Positions 20,883 to 33,732 of a stretch of DNA of 64,000 nt are shown here, one piece after another. Origin of the DNA: RBG-16-34-14 sp963798865 (lineage in GTDB: Bacteria > Bacteroidota > Ignavibacteria > Ignavibacteriales > Ignavibacteriaceae); contig CAWCVZ010000004.1 in NCBI GenBank assembly GCA_963798865.1, forward strand, positions 1 to 64,000, given 5' to 3'. Position numbers and translations under genes: made by a program. Each line of letters starts with the position of its first letter. The first letter of the stretch is position 1. The notes under the pieces are model-generated. The model was not told the origin of the DNA. It ran no database searches and saw only the letters and a list, made by a program, of their open reading frames with translations.

Positions 20883-22157
20883 TGAAAAAAGTCATAGTTA
20901 TCGGCGGAGGGTTTGCAGGACTTACCGCAGCATCCTATCTCTCTAACTCAGGTTATAAAGTAGAATTAATTGAAGCCTCTCCAAAACTTGGCGGGCAGGG
21001 CATATTCATTCCAGGATGATTTAACAGGCTCCGTAGTAGATAACGGTCAGCATATTTTAATGGGCTGTTATAAAGAAACATTAAAGTTTTTAAAACTCAT
21101 TGGAGCAGAGAAAAATTTCATTTATCAGGAAAGACTTAGAGTTAATTTCTTAAATGAAGATGGGAAACTTTTTAAACTGGAAGCGACTCAACTTTTTTAC
21201 CCGCTTAATCTTTTATTCGGGTTGTTGAACTTTGAAGCACTTGGTTTTATTGACAGGCTGATTCTTCTCAAATTTTTTCTCAAACTTTATTTTTATTCCG
21301 ATGAAGAATTAAAACGTTTAACCGTTTACCAATGGCTTTTATTGGAAGGACAAAATGATAAGATAAGAGAAACTTTCTGGGATTTTATTGCAATAGGAGC
21401 TTTAAATACAAATACAAAAAAAGCATCTGCAAAAGTTTTTGCGGATATTTTAAAGGAAATATTTTTTAAAGGGAATAAAGAAGCGACAATCATTCTTCCT
21501 TCAAAAGGATTGAGCGAATCTTATTGCATTGATGCACAAAGCTTCATAGAAAAAAAAGGAGGGACAATAAATCTTTCCGAACAGGTTATTGGAAGTGAAA
21601 TACTAAATGACAAATTAACAAAAGTCTTAACTTCAAAAAGAACCTTTAGCGATTTTGATTATGCAGTAAGCACAGTTCCCTGGTTTGCATTAGATAAAAT
21701 TATTAAAGATGTAGACATATTCCTGAATTTTGAACACTCTGCAATTCTCACAATTCATATCTGGTTAAAAGAGAATCTCTTAAAGGAAAATTTTTATGGA
21801 TTGATTGGATCTCCAATTCACTGGATATTCAATCATAAAGATTATATCACGCTAGTTAAAAGTGATGCAAATGATCTGATTGAAAAAACTAAAGAAGAAA
21901 TTTTTGAAATGGCTGTTGCTGAATTAAAAAAATATGCTGGAATTAATGAAGAAGAAATTAAATCTTACAAAGTGATAAAAGAAAAACGAAGTACATTTGT
22001 TCCCGATATCGAAAGCCTAAATAAAAGACCGGGTACAAAAACAAAAATTAAAAATCTTTTTCTGGCAGGGGATTGGATTAATACAGGACTTCCTTCAACT
22101 ATTGAGAGCGCTGTGAAAAGCGGAAGAATAGCTGCTGCATTAGTTACTTCTCTATAA
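20882..22157 (+). CDS. hpnE: Hydroxysqualene dehydroxylase HpnE (one frame break)
   Basis: FAD-dependent amine-oxidase-fold enzyme that reduces hydroxysqualene to squalene. The N-terminal dinucleotide-binding motif VIGGGFAGLTAASYLS is followed by LIEASPKLGG. One extra G near 20997 then shifts the frame; removing it gives GGRAYSFQDDLTGSVVDNGQH without interruption. The C-terminus has the FAD-binding LFLAGDWINTGLPSTIESAVKSG. About 424 residues. The start ATG at 20882 overlaps the hpnD stop. The long downstream frame opening at 20970 is not a separate gene. Confidence 0.88.
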
Positions 22158-22162
22158 AAGTT

Positions 22163-23560
22163 TTACAACTCTTCGCTCAATAAAAAAGTCATTACTGCAA
22201 TTGCTGCTGAACCGAGTTCCATTTCCCTTTGGTTAATATTTTCAAATACATCATTGGCTGAATGATGAAAATCAAAATAACGTTGGTCATCTGGAACATA
22301 CCCGATTAAAGCTTTTGTATTTTTTATTTGAGATACATCCGCTCCGCTGCCTCCGGCTTTTATCCATTCAATACCAGCTTTCTCTAAAATTGGCAGCCAG
22401 CTTTGTATCTTTAAAAGTGTTATCGAATCAGAAGTAACAGAAAATCCTTCAGGAGTAAAAACACCGCGGTCCGATTCAATACCTGCGATATGTTTTTCTT
22501 TTGTTGTATCCGCATAATTTCCATACTCTATCCCGCCTTTTAATCCATTCTCTTCATTAATATAAAAGATACATCTTATAGTTCTTTTAGGTTTTATAGA
22601 AAGCCTTTTAAAAAGATCCAGAACTTCCAGTGATTGAATACATCCGCCACCATCATCATTAGCTCCGCAGCCAACATCCCAGCTATCAAGATGTCCTCCA
22701 ATTACAACAACCTCATCGGGTTTTTCACTTCCTTTAAGATCTGCAATAACGTTATATGAAAGTGTATCCGGTAAAGTTTTACAACTAAGCTTTAATTTTA
22801 TTTTTAGCCGGGGATCTTTTTTTAATGCATCGCTTAAGAAATCAGCATCAAGGTATCCAACTGATGCAGCAGGAATTTGTGGGAGAGAATCAACATAATT
22901 GCTCATTGATCCTGTATGAGGAACATTATCATATTTTGTAGTAAGTGATTTTATCAAAACTCCTAATGCTCCATACTTTGCAGATTCAATCGCCCCTTTA
23001 CTTCTGAAAACCACACTGTCGCCATATCCCTGGAAAGTATTTAATGTTGCAGGATTAATTGAAGAATTAAAAAAAACAATTTTTCCTTTAACCTCGTTTT
23101 GTTTCTCTTTTAATTCATCAAAATTTTTTATTTCGATTACTTCCGATGTAATTCCATTTTCAGATGTTCCAACACTTCTGCCGAGTGCGAGAATATTTAA
23201 TTCTCTTCCTTCAAATAATTTTGATCCTGTTATAACTGCCTTTTCTTTTTTACCTCTGACCCAGTGCGGAACCATAACCGGCTGAAGCCATACATCAAAT
23301 CCGAGCTTTTTCATTTTTTCTTCAGCCCATTTAATTGCTTTATATGAATTTTCAGATCCGCTAAAACGTTGACCAATTTCACATAATTCTCTAAGCCAGT
23401 AATATCCTTTATGGTTAGTTAAAGCGTTCTCAATAATATCTTTTGCAACCTGAATATATTTATCTTTGTCCTGGGAATTAATTTTAGAAACAGGGAAGGA
23501 TATTGCGATTAAACCAATAAGAATTATTTTTTTTATGGAATTAGTCCGAAAGTTGATCAC
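22163..23560 (-). CDS. Secreted M28-family zinc metallopeptidase
   Basis: 465 residues with an N-terminal signal peptide (IILIGLIAISFPVS). A protease-associated insert is visible (FFNSSINPATL ... AKYGALGVLIKSL). The peptidase domain has the zinc-site motifs GGHLDSWDVGCGANDDGGG, INEENGLKGG, ESDRG and a late HHSANDVF. It resembles plasma glutamate carboxypeptidase-like and aminopeptidase S-like exopeptidases, acting in the periplasm or outside the cell. It converges with hpnE, with five bases between the stops. Confidence 0.88.
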   Translation of the reverse strand: MINFRTNSIKKIILIGLIAISFPVSKINSQDKDKYIQVAKDIIENALTNHKGYYWLRELCEIGQRFSGSENSYKAIKWAEEKMKKLGFDVWLQPVMVPHWVRGKKEKAVITGSKLFEGRELNILALGRSVGTSENGITSEVIEIKNFDELKEKQNEVKGKIVFFNSSINPATLNTFQGYGDSVVFRSKGAIESAKYGALGVLIKSLTTKYDNVPHTGSMSNYVDSLPQIPAASVGYLDADFLSDALKKDPRLKIKLKLSCKTLPDTLSYNVIADLKGSEKPDEVVVIGGHLDSWDVGCGANDDGGGCIQSLEVLDLFKRLSIKPKRTIRCIFYINEENGLKGGIEYGNYADTTKEKHIAGIESDRGVFTPEGFSVTSDSITLLKIQSWLPILEKAGIEWIKAGGSGADVSQIKNTKALIGYVPDDQRYFDFHHSANDVFENINQREMELGSAAIAVMTFLLSEEL

Positions 23561-24023
23561 TTTAATTTACCTTTTTGATTAAGCTGTTTTGTAAAACTTA
23601 ATTTACAAAAAATATTTTGAAATATATTTTTATGATTCTCACGGATTTGATTTTTCAGATTTTGAGTTGGGAAGCTGTGAAATATTATTGAAACTTTTTC
23701 CACAACATGCAAAAATTATTAATGACATTACTTTACAATGATCAGGCAGCCATAACAATAATTAATAAGCCTGCAATGATAGTGAGTGCTAAATATTTAC
23801 CTTAATTTGATTCAGTTAAAACTTTAGATTTGAATGTGTAATTTAGTTGGGAAGCCTTAAATTACTTTTTATTTTTATTGAAATAGAAAATGATTTTCCA
23901 TATTTTTTCGCTCAAATTTCAAACATATTAGGAGGCTCAAGCGAGAATATTCTACTGTTGTGATAATTTCTAAATTTAGGCTTCTTTATTAAAGCGAAAA
24001 TTAAAAAGATCATCCGGACGGGC
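23561..24023. other. Divergent spacer before sprA
   Basis: 463 AT-rich bases between the divergent M28 peptidase and sprA genes. Promoters for both probably lie here but none could be fixed. A 10-base GTTGGGAAGC occurs twice (about 23667 and 23848). No credible coding frame. Confidence 0.5.
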
Positions 24024-27000
24024 TTGAGCATAGTAGTGGTTTATGCCATTATTATTTTCTCCATTATCAGCTTTGGGTTTTCAAACCGTTACGTCTCACA
24101 GGTTAATGATAAAATCTGGCTCAATATTCTTTTAAAATATGAGATTGAGGCAAATAATTTTAAGGTTAGTGAACCTGTTGAAAATAAAATTCCTCTTAAA
24201 GATAATAATGTCTCTTCTGGTAAATTAAATTATCTCCCAACTTTAGATGATTCTACAGACAAAGATTCTACTCTTAAAATTGATACATCTGAAAAAGATT
24301 CAACCCTGAAAATTGATTCAACTTCTATTTTAAATGATTCAAACTTAGTTGCGAAGGATACTCTTGTTGTTGACTCTTCCGCATTTGATTCAACTGCACG
24401 ATTAAAATATTTCAGGTATCAACGTGAAGATGTGCCTTATGTAAGATTAAGAGTGAAAAAGCCGTCAGCTTTTTTTGTGCAGCCTTCCCCTACAAATAAA
24501 ACCAGAACGGTTGAAATTGATTCTACTGGCAAGTTTGTAACTATTAAAGAAAAAGTGGCCGGGCAGGAAACAAAAATTTTACTTCAGCTGCCTATTGAAG
24601 AATATATTCAAATGAAACTTGCCTTGAGAGAGAGACAGCTCTGGGAAGATTTAGGTTATAAATATGAACTCAAGGAATCGAAGAAAGAGCTAAGCCAGCT
24701 TATTACAGATATAACAAATATTGACATTCCTCTTCCAAGCGTTGGAGCTCTTAACTATTTTTGGCGAACCTAAAATCAGTCTTAAAATAGGCGGTGCTGT
24801 TGATATTCATGGTGCGTTCAGAAGTGAAAAGACCGAAGGTGTAACTGCTTCACGTCTTGGTAATACTCGTAATGAACCTGATTTTAAACAGCAGGTGCAG
24901 ATAAATGTAAATGGAACTATTGGTGACAAACTAAATATTAATGCCGACTGGAATACTGAAAGGACTTTTGAATACGAAAACCAGTTGAAGATAAAATACA
25001 CAGGTTATGAAGATGAAATAATTCAAAGTATTGAAGCAGGAAATGTTTCATTGCAAACTTCACCTCTTGTAGGCGGCTCCGAAGCTCTCTTTGGTATTAA
25101 AGCACAATTTAAAATGGGACCTCTTTCATTAACTACTCTTGCCAGTCAGAAAAAAGGTGAGGTAAAAGAAGTAAGTGTTTCTGGTGGTACCAGTTCGCAG
25201 GAGTTTACTGTAAGAGCTTACGACTATTCAACTAATAATTATTTTCTTGATACAATTTATGCAAGTACAATTCCTGAATTGAATCTTTTTAATAAGTATT
25301 ACGGCAGTCCTACACCAATTGTAGATCCTACACTGCAAGTTGTAGATATTCAGGTTTGGAAATCAATTACAATTATTACGCCTGATCGCTCAAAGCAAAG
25401 ATATGCAAATGCATATATTAACCTTCCGCCAATTGGTGCAGGACAAGATTATGATATAATTGATACTACTTTAAGGTCTGATAATAAGGAACTGGTTTCC
25501 GGTAAAGTTGAAACAGGTACATTCCTTCTTCTTGAGCAGGGAAGAGATTATATACTTCATCCTGAAACGGGTTATTTAACTTTTCTAACTCAACTTCAGG
25601 ATAAGGATGTTATAGCTGTTGCTTATAGAATTGAAAATACTCCAGGGACAGCGACCGATGATTCTTTCTATGGCGAATTTTTAACATCTGCCAATACAGA
25701 TACATCTAAAAGGCTCGTTTTAAAACTTGTTAAACCTGAAAACTTACAGCCCGATTATCAACAAGCGTGGAAGTTGCAGCTTAGAAATATTTACCCCGTG
25801 GGTGCAAGAAATATTAAACAGGAGGGATTTGAATTTAATATTAAATATGAGATTGAAGGTCAGGAACCAGTTACCGATCTTCCAGTTGCAGGCGGATCAG
25901 TAAGACTCCTGGAAGCATTTGGACTTGATAAAATTGATGCAAGTGGTAATTCAACTTCAGATAACCAATTTGATTTCCGACCGGGGATAACAATTTTACC
26001 CACTACAGGAGAAATAATCTTCCCTGTCCTTGAACCTTTTGGCAGGGATCTCCCCGCAAGAATTCCATCAGATCAATATAATTTTAATGAAGTTTACGAT
26101 ACCACACAGCAGTCGGCAAGAAATATTAAAACTAAAGATAAATGGCTTTTAACCGGCAAAAGTTCCGGCGAAGCTTCATCAAATTATCAGTTAGGATTTA
26201 ATGTTGTTGAAAACTCGGTTAGAGTTTTATTAAACGGCAGAGAATTATCTGCCGGTGTAGATTATGTTGTTGATTATAATATTGGTCAGTTAACTATAAG
26301 GAATGATGCAGCATTAGTTCCCGGCGCTGATCTTAAAATTACTTATGAACAGAATGATCTGTTTCAGCTTGCATCTAAAACACTGCTTGGAGCCAGGGGT
26401 ATAATTGATATCTCAAAAAAAACAAAGCTTGGTTTTTCTGCACTTAATCTTAACCAGCAAACTTTAAGTGATAAAGTTCGAATTGGTGAAGAGCCAATAA
26501 GTAATTCAATTTATGGTGTAGATTTTAACACTTCAGCTGATCTTCCTTTTTTAACCCGTGCACTGGATAATATTATTTCAACAAAACAGATTTCAACATT
26601 TACATTTTCCGGTGAATATGCTTATATAAATCCTGATCCTAATACAAAGAAAAGCACAATTGTATCCGATCAAAATAAAAGTATAGCGTACATAGATGAC
26701 TTTGAGGGAGCTAAAAGGATTATTCCTGTCGGAATTTCTTATACAGGATGGAAAGATTTAAGTCCTCCAGGTCAATTACCTTTTCTGCCTGACACAATTA
26801 TATCCCCGCAACAAATATTGCCTTTCAAAGCAAAAGCCTGGTGGTACACAATTACTCCAGGTAATGTTAATGTAAATGATATCTGGCCAAATAGACAGGC
26901 AGGTAAACAGGAACAGAATGTCACAGTAATGGATTTTGTATATCAGCCGGATACTCCCGGAACATTTAATACAAAGCCGTTGATATATGAAAATAGTCAG

Positions 27001-30000
27001 CAAAACTGGGGTGGAATGATGAAGGTTCTTTCATCTACCGCAAGCAATCTTGTTGAGGAAAATATAGAGTTCATAGAATTCTGGGCAAAGATTGATGAAG
27101 CACCCCAGGGTGCTAAAATTTTTATAGACCTTGGAAAAATAAGTGAAGATGTAATTCCTAATGGAATCCTTAATACGGAGGATTTAAACCAAAATGATAT
27201 AGTTGATGAGGGTGAAGATATCGGACTTGATGGTTTAACTGATGCAGAAGAAAGGATTAGGTTTAACAGTACAAAATCGGATCCCTCAGGGGATAATTTT
27301 TTCTTTGATAAAAGCGGTTCGTTTAATCCTGCTGATTATTTTAACATAAATGGTACAGAAGGCAATGCTTTGCTTTCAGATATAGGAAGATTACCCGATA
27401 CAGAAGATCTTAACAGGAATGGTACTGTTGATCGTCTCAACAGTTATTTCAGGTATGAAATTCCTCTTGATACAAATATAGCTGCAAATCCTTTGATAGT
27501 GGGAGGTGGAAGTAAAGGCTGGTATCAATATAGAATTCCTTTAAAAGATTTTAATAATCAGTTCGGAAGCCCCACACTTTCGAATGTTGAAACTATAAGA
27601 TTTTTTGTAACAGGAGCCAGCAATTTAGTTCATTTAAGATTAACTGAGTTTAACCTTGTAGGAACCCAATGGCAGAAATTAGATAAAGAAGATACGGTTA
27701 TTTCTGTTTCAGTAATTAATTTTGAGGATAATCCTGAATATACTTTACCTCCTGGTGTTTTCCAGGAGCGTGACAGAAGCAGACCTGATGAAAATATTTT
27801 GAGAAATGAACAATCACTTAATCTTATAATAAATAATCTTGCTGATGGTGATTCAAGAGAAGCTATAAAATATTTATACCGCCCGCTTGATGTTTTTAAT
27901 TATAGTGAGATGAAGCTTTTTATTCATGGTGATTTAAATACAGCGCCCGGCTCTGTTTCTTATCATTCAAATGGTAAATATGCCGCCGAAGTATTTTTCA
28001 GATTTGGTGCTGATACAAATAATTATTATGAGTACCGTCAGCCGGTTCTTCCCGGATGGAATGAAATCAGTATTCCTTTTGAGGAAATAACCGCACTAAA
28101 ACAGACAAGAGGAGAAATAACTAATATTGTTTATAGCTCACCTGTTCCAGGAAAACCCGGTCACTTCTACCAGATAAAAGGCAACCCTACCCTTACCTCT
28201 GTTAAATTTCTTTCAGTCGGTATCCATAATATTTCGGAGCCGCCGCCGCAAACTGTGCTTGATTTTATTTCCGGAAGTGTTTGGGTTAATGAATTAAGAG
28301 TTATTGGCGCCGATGATTCTCCCGGCTGGGCTTACAGCTTTAATTCTGCAATACGATTTGCAGACCTTCTTGGAGTTAGTTTTACTATGAGCCAGACAAA
28401 TCCATACTTCCATCGTCTTTCAGATAGATTTGGTACAAGAGTGGAATCAACAAACTGGAGTGTTCAGAGTGATCTTGACATTTTAAAGCTTCTTCCTGTA
28501 AATCTTCCGGAAAGCAATCTGAAAATAAATTATTCCCACACTGAATCATTAGGAAAACCGCTTTACATACCGGGTACAGATATCAGAGTTGATGAGGCAG
28601 GAAAACAGCTAGATAATACTGATCCGGATTCAATTGGTTTTGGTCCCAAAAATTCTGCACAGCTTTCAAGCGAGACTCAAAATTTAAATATTTCGGATAG
28701 CTGGTCTACTTCAGGGGTTAAGCTGAAAATCCCGACAAATTTCTGGCTGGTTCGCGATACCTGGAATGCCTTAACTTTTGGGTTTAATTATAATAAAACT
28801 TTCAGCAGGAATCCTACTATTCTATCTAACAAAGCCTGGTTGTGGAATGCAAGCCTTGCTTACGGTATTAATTTAAGTCCGGATTATCATGTTAATTTTG
28901 CTGATATACCTGTACTGGGTTCAATATTCGGTTTGTTCAGTGATTACAAAAATGCAAAATTTTATTTCACGCCGCAGAATTTTACTTTAAATATTAGTGC
29001 GAAAAGAAACAGGAATACTAATGTAACCAGACCAAGACTTACAGGTGGTCAGTTAGTATCTGCCGAACAAAAGATTACCAGAGATTTTGCTGCAACAAGA
29101 GGATTTAATTTTAACTGGAAAATTACAGAAGGCGGCTTATTCAATCTTTCTGCTAACTATAATGTAAATATAAATTCTTCTCTGGCATATCTTGAAACAA
29201 TAAATATTGATACCGGAAACGGGGGCAGTATTCAGCTTCAGCGCCCCGAAAGTGATATATGGGGTGATATTTTTTCCGGCCAGTTCTTTGGAAGAGATTA
29301 TAATTATACACAGAGCACTGAATTCAGAACATCGCCCAGGCTTCCATCTTTTTGGGATTTAAATAAATTTTTCACAATTACAGCCGGATACTCAGTCAGC
29401 TACCAATGGAATTTCGATTTCAGGCAGGAGGATGTTGGAAGGAGTGCAGGTTTTGGAAATAAAACTTCACTTGGTCTTACATTAAGACTGAAAGCTTTGA
29501 CAGAACCACTTTTTAAATCGGAAGAGGAAACTTTAAATAAAAATACCGGTAATATTCCGAAGAATATTGTAAACAAAGGTAACATTACTGAACAGGTAAA
29601 TAAAGATTCCGTTATAATTAAAGATTCACTTTCTATTAATGACACAGCTAAAGTAGATGGTGAAAAAAAATCTTCAATAAAAACAGCACTGCTATTTATA
29701 CGTTCAATAGCCCGTATTATATTTTTCGATTATGAGAGCATTACAATTAATTTTACAAATGATAATAATCTTTCAAAATCCGGCATAGCAGGTAAAGGAA
29801 CCGGGTTTGGTAATTTCTGGGGATTCAGCCAGAATGATGATAATGGTCCTTCAAGAGGTTTTATGCTTGGACTAAACAGGAATGTGGGTGCCCGGGCAAT
29901 TACACCTGGTACAAATCTTACAGATGTTTTTTCAACAAAAAATAATATTGATTTTAAAACTTCAAAACCTCTATGGGAAGGGGCAAAGATTGATCTCACC

Positions 30001-30933
30001 TGGAAAGTCGGATGGTCATTAAATAAAACAACAACATTAAGAGCAGATGGAAATGGTAACATAGCAGTTGCAAATGAAGTTTCATCCGGAAGTTTAAACA
30101 GAAGCTTTTTATCGCTTCCGCCATTTTTATTCTTTTCGGTTTTTGATAACGGGATTAAAAAAGTTAATGAACTGTATAATCCGAATTCGGGAAATGCTAA
30201 TGCAAGTCTTTCATCCGCTTTTATAGAAGGATTTGAAACATTTCCCTGGTTGTCTAAACTAGGACCTTTAAAAGATGTTGCTAAATATATTCCACGCCCA
30301 AACTGGAGAATTACCTGGGATGGTCTGGAGAAATTTTTCATATTCAAACAGATTGCAAAAAGAGTTTCACTGGATCATTCATATAATGCATCTTATACTG
30401 AAGGATGGAAATTAACTCCTGATGGAATTCAGGAAATACAAACTCAAAGAATTGAATATGGTTTTGCCCCTTTAGTAGGATTGAATTTTACATTTGGAGA
30501 ACTTTGGGGAGGGAGCCTTACCAGTAATGTAAAATATTCTACAAGGACTGATTATGACCTGGGAATATCAACAAGAAATATTACCGAAACATACTCAAGA
30601 GATATAGGTATAACTGCCGGATATTCTAAATCGGGTTTCGAGCTGCCGCTTTTCGGAGTATCTTTAAAGAATGATATTGAATTCAGCTTTTCATATACAA
30701 GCACACAGAATTCAATTGTTCGTTATGAAATGGCTAATTTTACCGAGGCTGGAATTCCACAGGATGGAACTGTTAGAACAACTATTGAACCGAGGATTAA
30801 ATATACAATAAGTTCGAAAGTTACACTTTCAATATTTTATAAAAGATCAACCGTTGAACCGGAAGGTGCTGCAAGAATTCCTCCCACTACAACAAACGAA
30901 GCCGGTTTGGATGTGCATATTTCAATCCAGTAA
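24024..30933 (+). CDS. sprA: Type IX secretion translocon protein SprA/Sov (one frame break)
   Basis: About 2300 residues; the very large outer-membrane beta-barrel through which T9SS cargo leaves the cell. An N-terminal hydrophobic segment (VVVYAIIIFSIISFGFS) is followed by an Asp/Ser-rich linker. The conserved core begins FGEPKISLKIGGAVDIHGAFR and continues to a barrel with many short beta strands. The first frame ends at 24773. One extra A near 24752 explains this, since the restored reading is SVGALTIFGEPK. TTG 24024 is the first usable start in frame; an upstream basic stretch (KAKIKKIIR) hints that translation starts slightly earlier at a rare codon. porX follows 120 bases downstream. 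Confidence 0.9.
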
Positions 30934-31053
30934 TTGAAGTTCAAGTATTCATGTGTTATTTGAACTTAAGTGATTTACCTGAATAATTTAATAGTAGAAT
31001 TTTCGTAAAATAATTATTGTGTTTTGAACAACTTAATTTAAGGATATGAAAAA

Positions 31054-32616
31054 ATGAAAAAAATATTATGGGTTGATGATGAAATAGAGCTGTTGCGTTC
31101 TCATATAATTTTTCTTTCTGAAAAAGGTTATGAAGTTGATACTGTTACAAATGGCGAGGATGCTGTTTCTTCTGTTAAAGAAAACAGTTATGATTTGATC
31201 TTTCTTGATGAAATGATGGCTGGTAAAGGCGGACTTGAAACACTTGGAGAGATAAAAGAAATAAACTCGGCAATTCCTGTTGTTATGGTAACAAAGAATG
31301 AAGAAGAATCTTTAATGTATGAAGCTATCGGCGGCAAGATTGATGATTATCTTACAAAACCGGTTAATCCAAGTCAGATTCTCCTTGTCTGCAAAAAAAT
31401 TCTTGAAGGAAGAAAAATCTCAGGCGAATATGCTGCAAAAGATTATCTCCAGGATTTCAGCGAGATATCCCGGCAAATGTTAATGAGCCCTGACTATGAT
31501 GAATGGATTGAAATTTACCTTAAGCTTGTCGGCTGGGATGTTGAGCTCGATTCTCATCCTGATTTAGGTCTCAGGCAAACTCTTACTGATCAGAAGAAAG
31601 AAGCAAATAAAGAATTTTCAAAGTATGTCGAGAAAAATTACAAAACCTGGATATCAACAAAAGAAGATTATGAAAAACCTGTTGTGTCTACAGAGATTGT
31701 TGATAAGTATGTTCTTGATCTTTTGAAAGAATCCGATAAAACAGTTTTCTTTTTTGTAATTGATTGTCTGCGGCTGGATCAGTGGTTAATAATGGAAAAA
31801 CATTTAGGTGAAATTTTTAAAATCAATAAGGAATATTATTATTCAATTCTTCCTACTGCAACTCCGTATTCAAGAAATGCTTTGTTCAGCGGTTTATATC
31901 CTTCAGAGATTGAAAAACATTACCCGCAGTTATGGATGTCCGGCAATGATGATGAAAAAAGTATGAACAAGTATGAAAAAGAATTGCTTCAGCTTTTGCT
32001 TGACAGGAAAAGGATTAAGCTTAGGAATGATTTAAAGTATATTAAAATTATTGATCCTGAAGTTGGAAGGAACTTTGAACAGAATATTCTTTCATACAAA
32101 AATACTCACTTTACAGCAGTTGTAGTAAACTTTCTGGATATGATTGCTCACGGCAGATCAGACTCAGACTTGTTAAAAGAAATTGCCCCTGATGAAGCTG
32201 CATACAGATCATTAACAAATTCATGGTTTACACATTCATCATTGTTTGCAACGTTTAAAGCGCTTGCTAAAATGGAAAATGTAAAAATTGTGGTAACCAC
32301 TGATCACGGAAGTATCAGGTCCCTAAGAGGAGCAAAAGTTCTTGGAGACAGGGAAGCATCAACAAATCTTCGTTTTAAATATGGAAGAAATCTTAAAGTT
32401 GATGAGAAGAATGCAATCTTTATAAAAAATGCTGATGATTTTAAGCTTCCTAAACGCGGAGTTACAATTAATTATATAATAGCAAAAGAAGATTATTATT
32501 TTGTTTATCCGACTGACTACCATAAATATCTTACTTATTATAAAGATACATTTCAGCATGGCGGTATTTCCCTTGAAGAAATGATATTGCCTGTAATAAC
32601 AATGGAACCAAAGTAG
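31054..32616 (+). CDS. porX: T9SS response regulator PorX (receiver plus PglZ domain)
   Basis: 520 residues. Residues 1-120 form a receiver domain: acidic pair in LWVDDE, phospho-acceptor in LIFLDEMMAGKGG, and the Lys in DYLTKP. The rest is a PglZ alkaline-phosphatase-fold domain with metal-site motifs FFFVIDCLRLDQW, TPYSRNALFSGL and TTDHGS. In Bacteroidota, PorX with the kinase PorY controls T9SS gene expression, and its PglZ domain is a phosphodiesterase. Being directly downstream of sprA supports this. Its stop shares a base with the GTG of tsaE, so it may head a long operon. Confidence 0.92.
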   Translation: MKKILWVDDEIELLRSHIIFLSEKGYEVDTVTNGEDAVSSVKENSYDLIFLDEMMAGKGGLETLGEIKEINSAIPVVMVTKNEEESLMYEAIGGKIDDYLTKPVNPSQILLVCKKILEGRKISGEYAAKDYLQDFSEISRQMLMSPDYDEWIEIYLKLVGWDVELDSHPDLGLRQTLTDQKKEANKEFSKYVEKNYKTWISTKEDYEKPVVSTEIVDKYVLDLLKESDKTVFFFVIDCLRLDQWLIMEKHLGEIFKINKEYYYSILPTATPYSRNALFSGLYPSEIEKHYPQLWMSGNDDEKSMNKYEKELLQLLLDRKRIKLRNDLKYIKIIDPEVGRNFEQNILSYKNTHFTAVVVNFLDMIAHGRSDSDLLKEIAPDEAAYRSLTNSWFTHSSLFATFKALAKMENVKIVVTTDHGSIRSLRGAKVLGDREASTNLRFKYGRNLKVDEKNAIFIKNADDFKLPKRGVTINYIIAKEDYYFVYPTDYHKYLTYYKDTFQHGGISLEEMILPVITMEPK

Positions 32617-33044
32617 TGGATTATCCTTTTGAAAAAGCTGTTGAATCTCCTGATGAAACAAAAGAACTTGCAGCAGCTTTTGTAAAAGAAATCCGCTCCG
32701 GGCAATCCGTTGTTTTAAATGGCGAACTCGGAGCTGGTAAAACTTTTTTTGTAAAACAAGCTTGCTCTTCTCTTGGAATTACAAACGTAAGCAGTCCGAC
32801 TTTTGCAATCGTTAATAGTTATAAGAATAAAAGCAGGATTTATCATTTTGATTTTTACAGGATCAAAAACAGGGAAGAGCTCCTTGAAATTGGTTTTAAT
32901 GATTACCTGAATGACGCCGATTCAATAATTTTTATTGAATGGGGAAACTTGATTCCTGAAGTATTACCTGCTAAAAGAATAGAAATTAATATTGAGATGC
33001 TGGAGGACTCAAAACGTTTTTTCAGGTTTAAGAAGTTTGAGTAA
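32616..33044 (+). CDS. tsaE: tRNA threonylcarbamoyladenosine biosynthesis ATPase TsaE
   Basis: 142 residues. P-loop GELGAGKTFFVKQ and the conserved SSPTFAIVN and YHFDFYRI segments are diagnostic; IFIEWGNLIPE is also typical. Acts with TsaB and TsaD in t6A37 tRNA modification. It starts with GTG, overlapping the porX stop by one base. tsaB follows 28 bases later, so two partners are adjacent. Confidence 0.93.
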   Translation: MDYPFEKAVESPDETKELAAAFVKEIRSGQSVVLNGELGAGKTFFVKQACSSLGITNVSSPTFAIVNSYKNKSRIYHFDFYRIKNREELLEIGFNDYLNDADSIIFIEWGNLIPEVLPAKRIEINIEMLEDSKRFFRFKKFE

Positions 33045-33072
33045 ATTATCAGCTGAACAAAAAAAATAAATT

Positions 33073-33732
33073 ATGCTGGAAAAACCTATTCTTGCAATTG
33101 AGACTTCTGAAAAAAACTGTGGAGTTTGTCTTTATTTTAATCACGAAAAATATTTTGAGTTTTCTTTTCGATTAAAGAATGCTCACTCAGAAAAAATATT
33201 TGAGTTAATTGATAAACTTTTTCAAACTGCTGAATGTTCAATTAATGAAACAGAATGCATTGCTGTTTCAGCCGGTCCTGGTTCATTTACCGGATTAAGA
33301 ATCGGAATGTCTGCTGCAAAAGGTCTTGCTTTTGGTTCATCACTTCCAATTATTCCGGTTCCCACATTTGAAGCAATGGCGTTACAGCTTTGTGATCTTT
33401 TTCCCGATGAAACGCTATTTTCAATTGTAAACAAAGTAAATGCTGATGAATTATATTTTGCTAAGTTTCAAATTAAGGGTAATAATTATATATTTGTAGA
33501 GAAATTAAGTGTAATTAAACATTCAGATTTAGAAAAAAATAATAGCTTAATATTTGGTAATGCTGCAGCTTTAAATAAAGAATATCATCCTGTATTTGAG
33601 TTTACTGCTCCATCATCAAAATACGTTGCAATGTGGGCAGAAAAATTTGGCAGAGATAAATTAACTTTCAATTACGATTATCTTGAACCTGATTATTTAA
33701 AAGACTTAATAATTAAAGGAATAAAAAAATGA
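33073..33732 (+). CDS. tsaB: tRNA threonylcarbamoyladenosine biosynthesis protein TsaB
   Basis: 219 residues of the ASKHA (actin-like) fold. N-terminal ILAIETSEKNCGV and the signature AVSAGPGSFTGLRIGMSAAKGLAFG identify it. TsaB is the scaffold partner of TsaD in t6A synthesis. It lies 28 bases after tsaE and overlaps the next gene by four bases (ATGA). Confidence 0.93.
   Translation: MLEKPILAIETSEKNCGVCLYFNHEKYFEFSFRLKNAHSEKIFELIDKLFQTAECSINETECIAVSAGPGSFTGLRIGMSAAKGLAFGSSLPIIPVPTFEAMALQLCDLFPDETLFSIVNKVNADELYFAKFQIKGNNYIFVEKLSVIKHSDLEKNNSLIFGNAAALNKEYHPVFEFTAPSSKYVAMWAEKFGRDKLTFNYDYLEPDYLKDLIIKGIKK

Noticed and set aside
29730..30347. 205-codon minus-strand frame inside sprA
   Set aside because: Shadow of the SprA barrel codons; no start signal and no recognisable domain.
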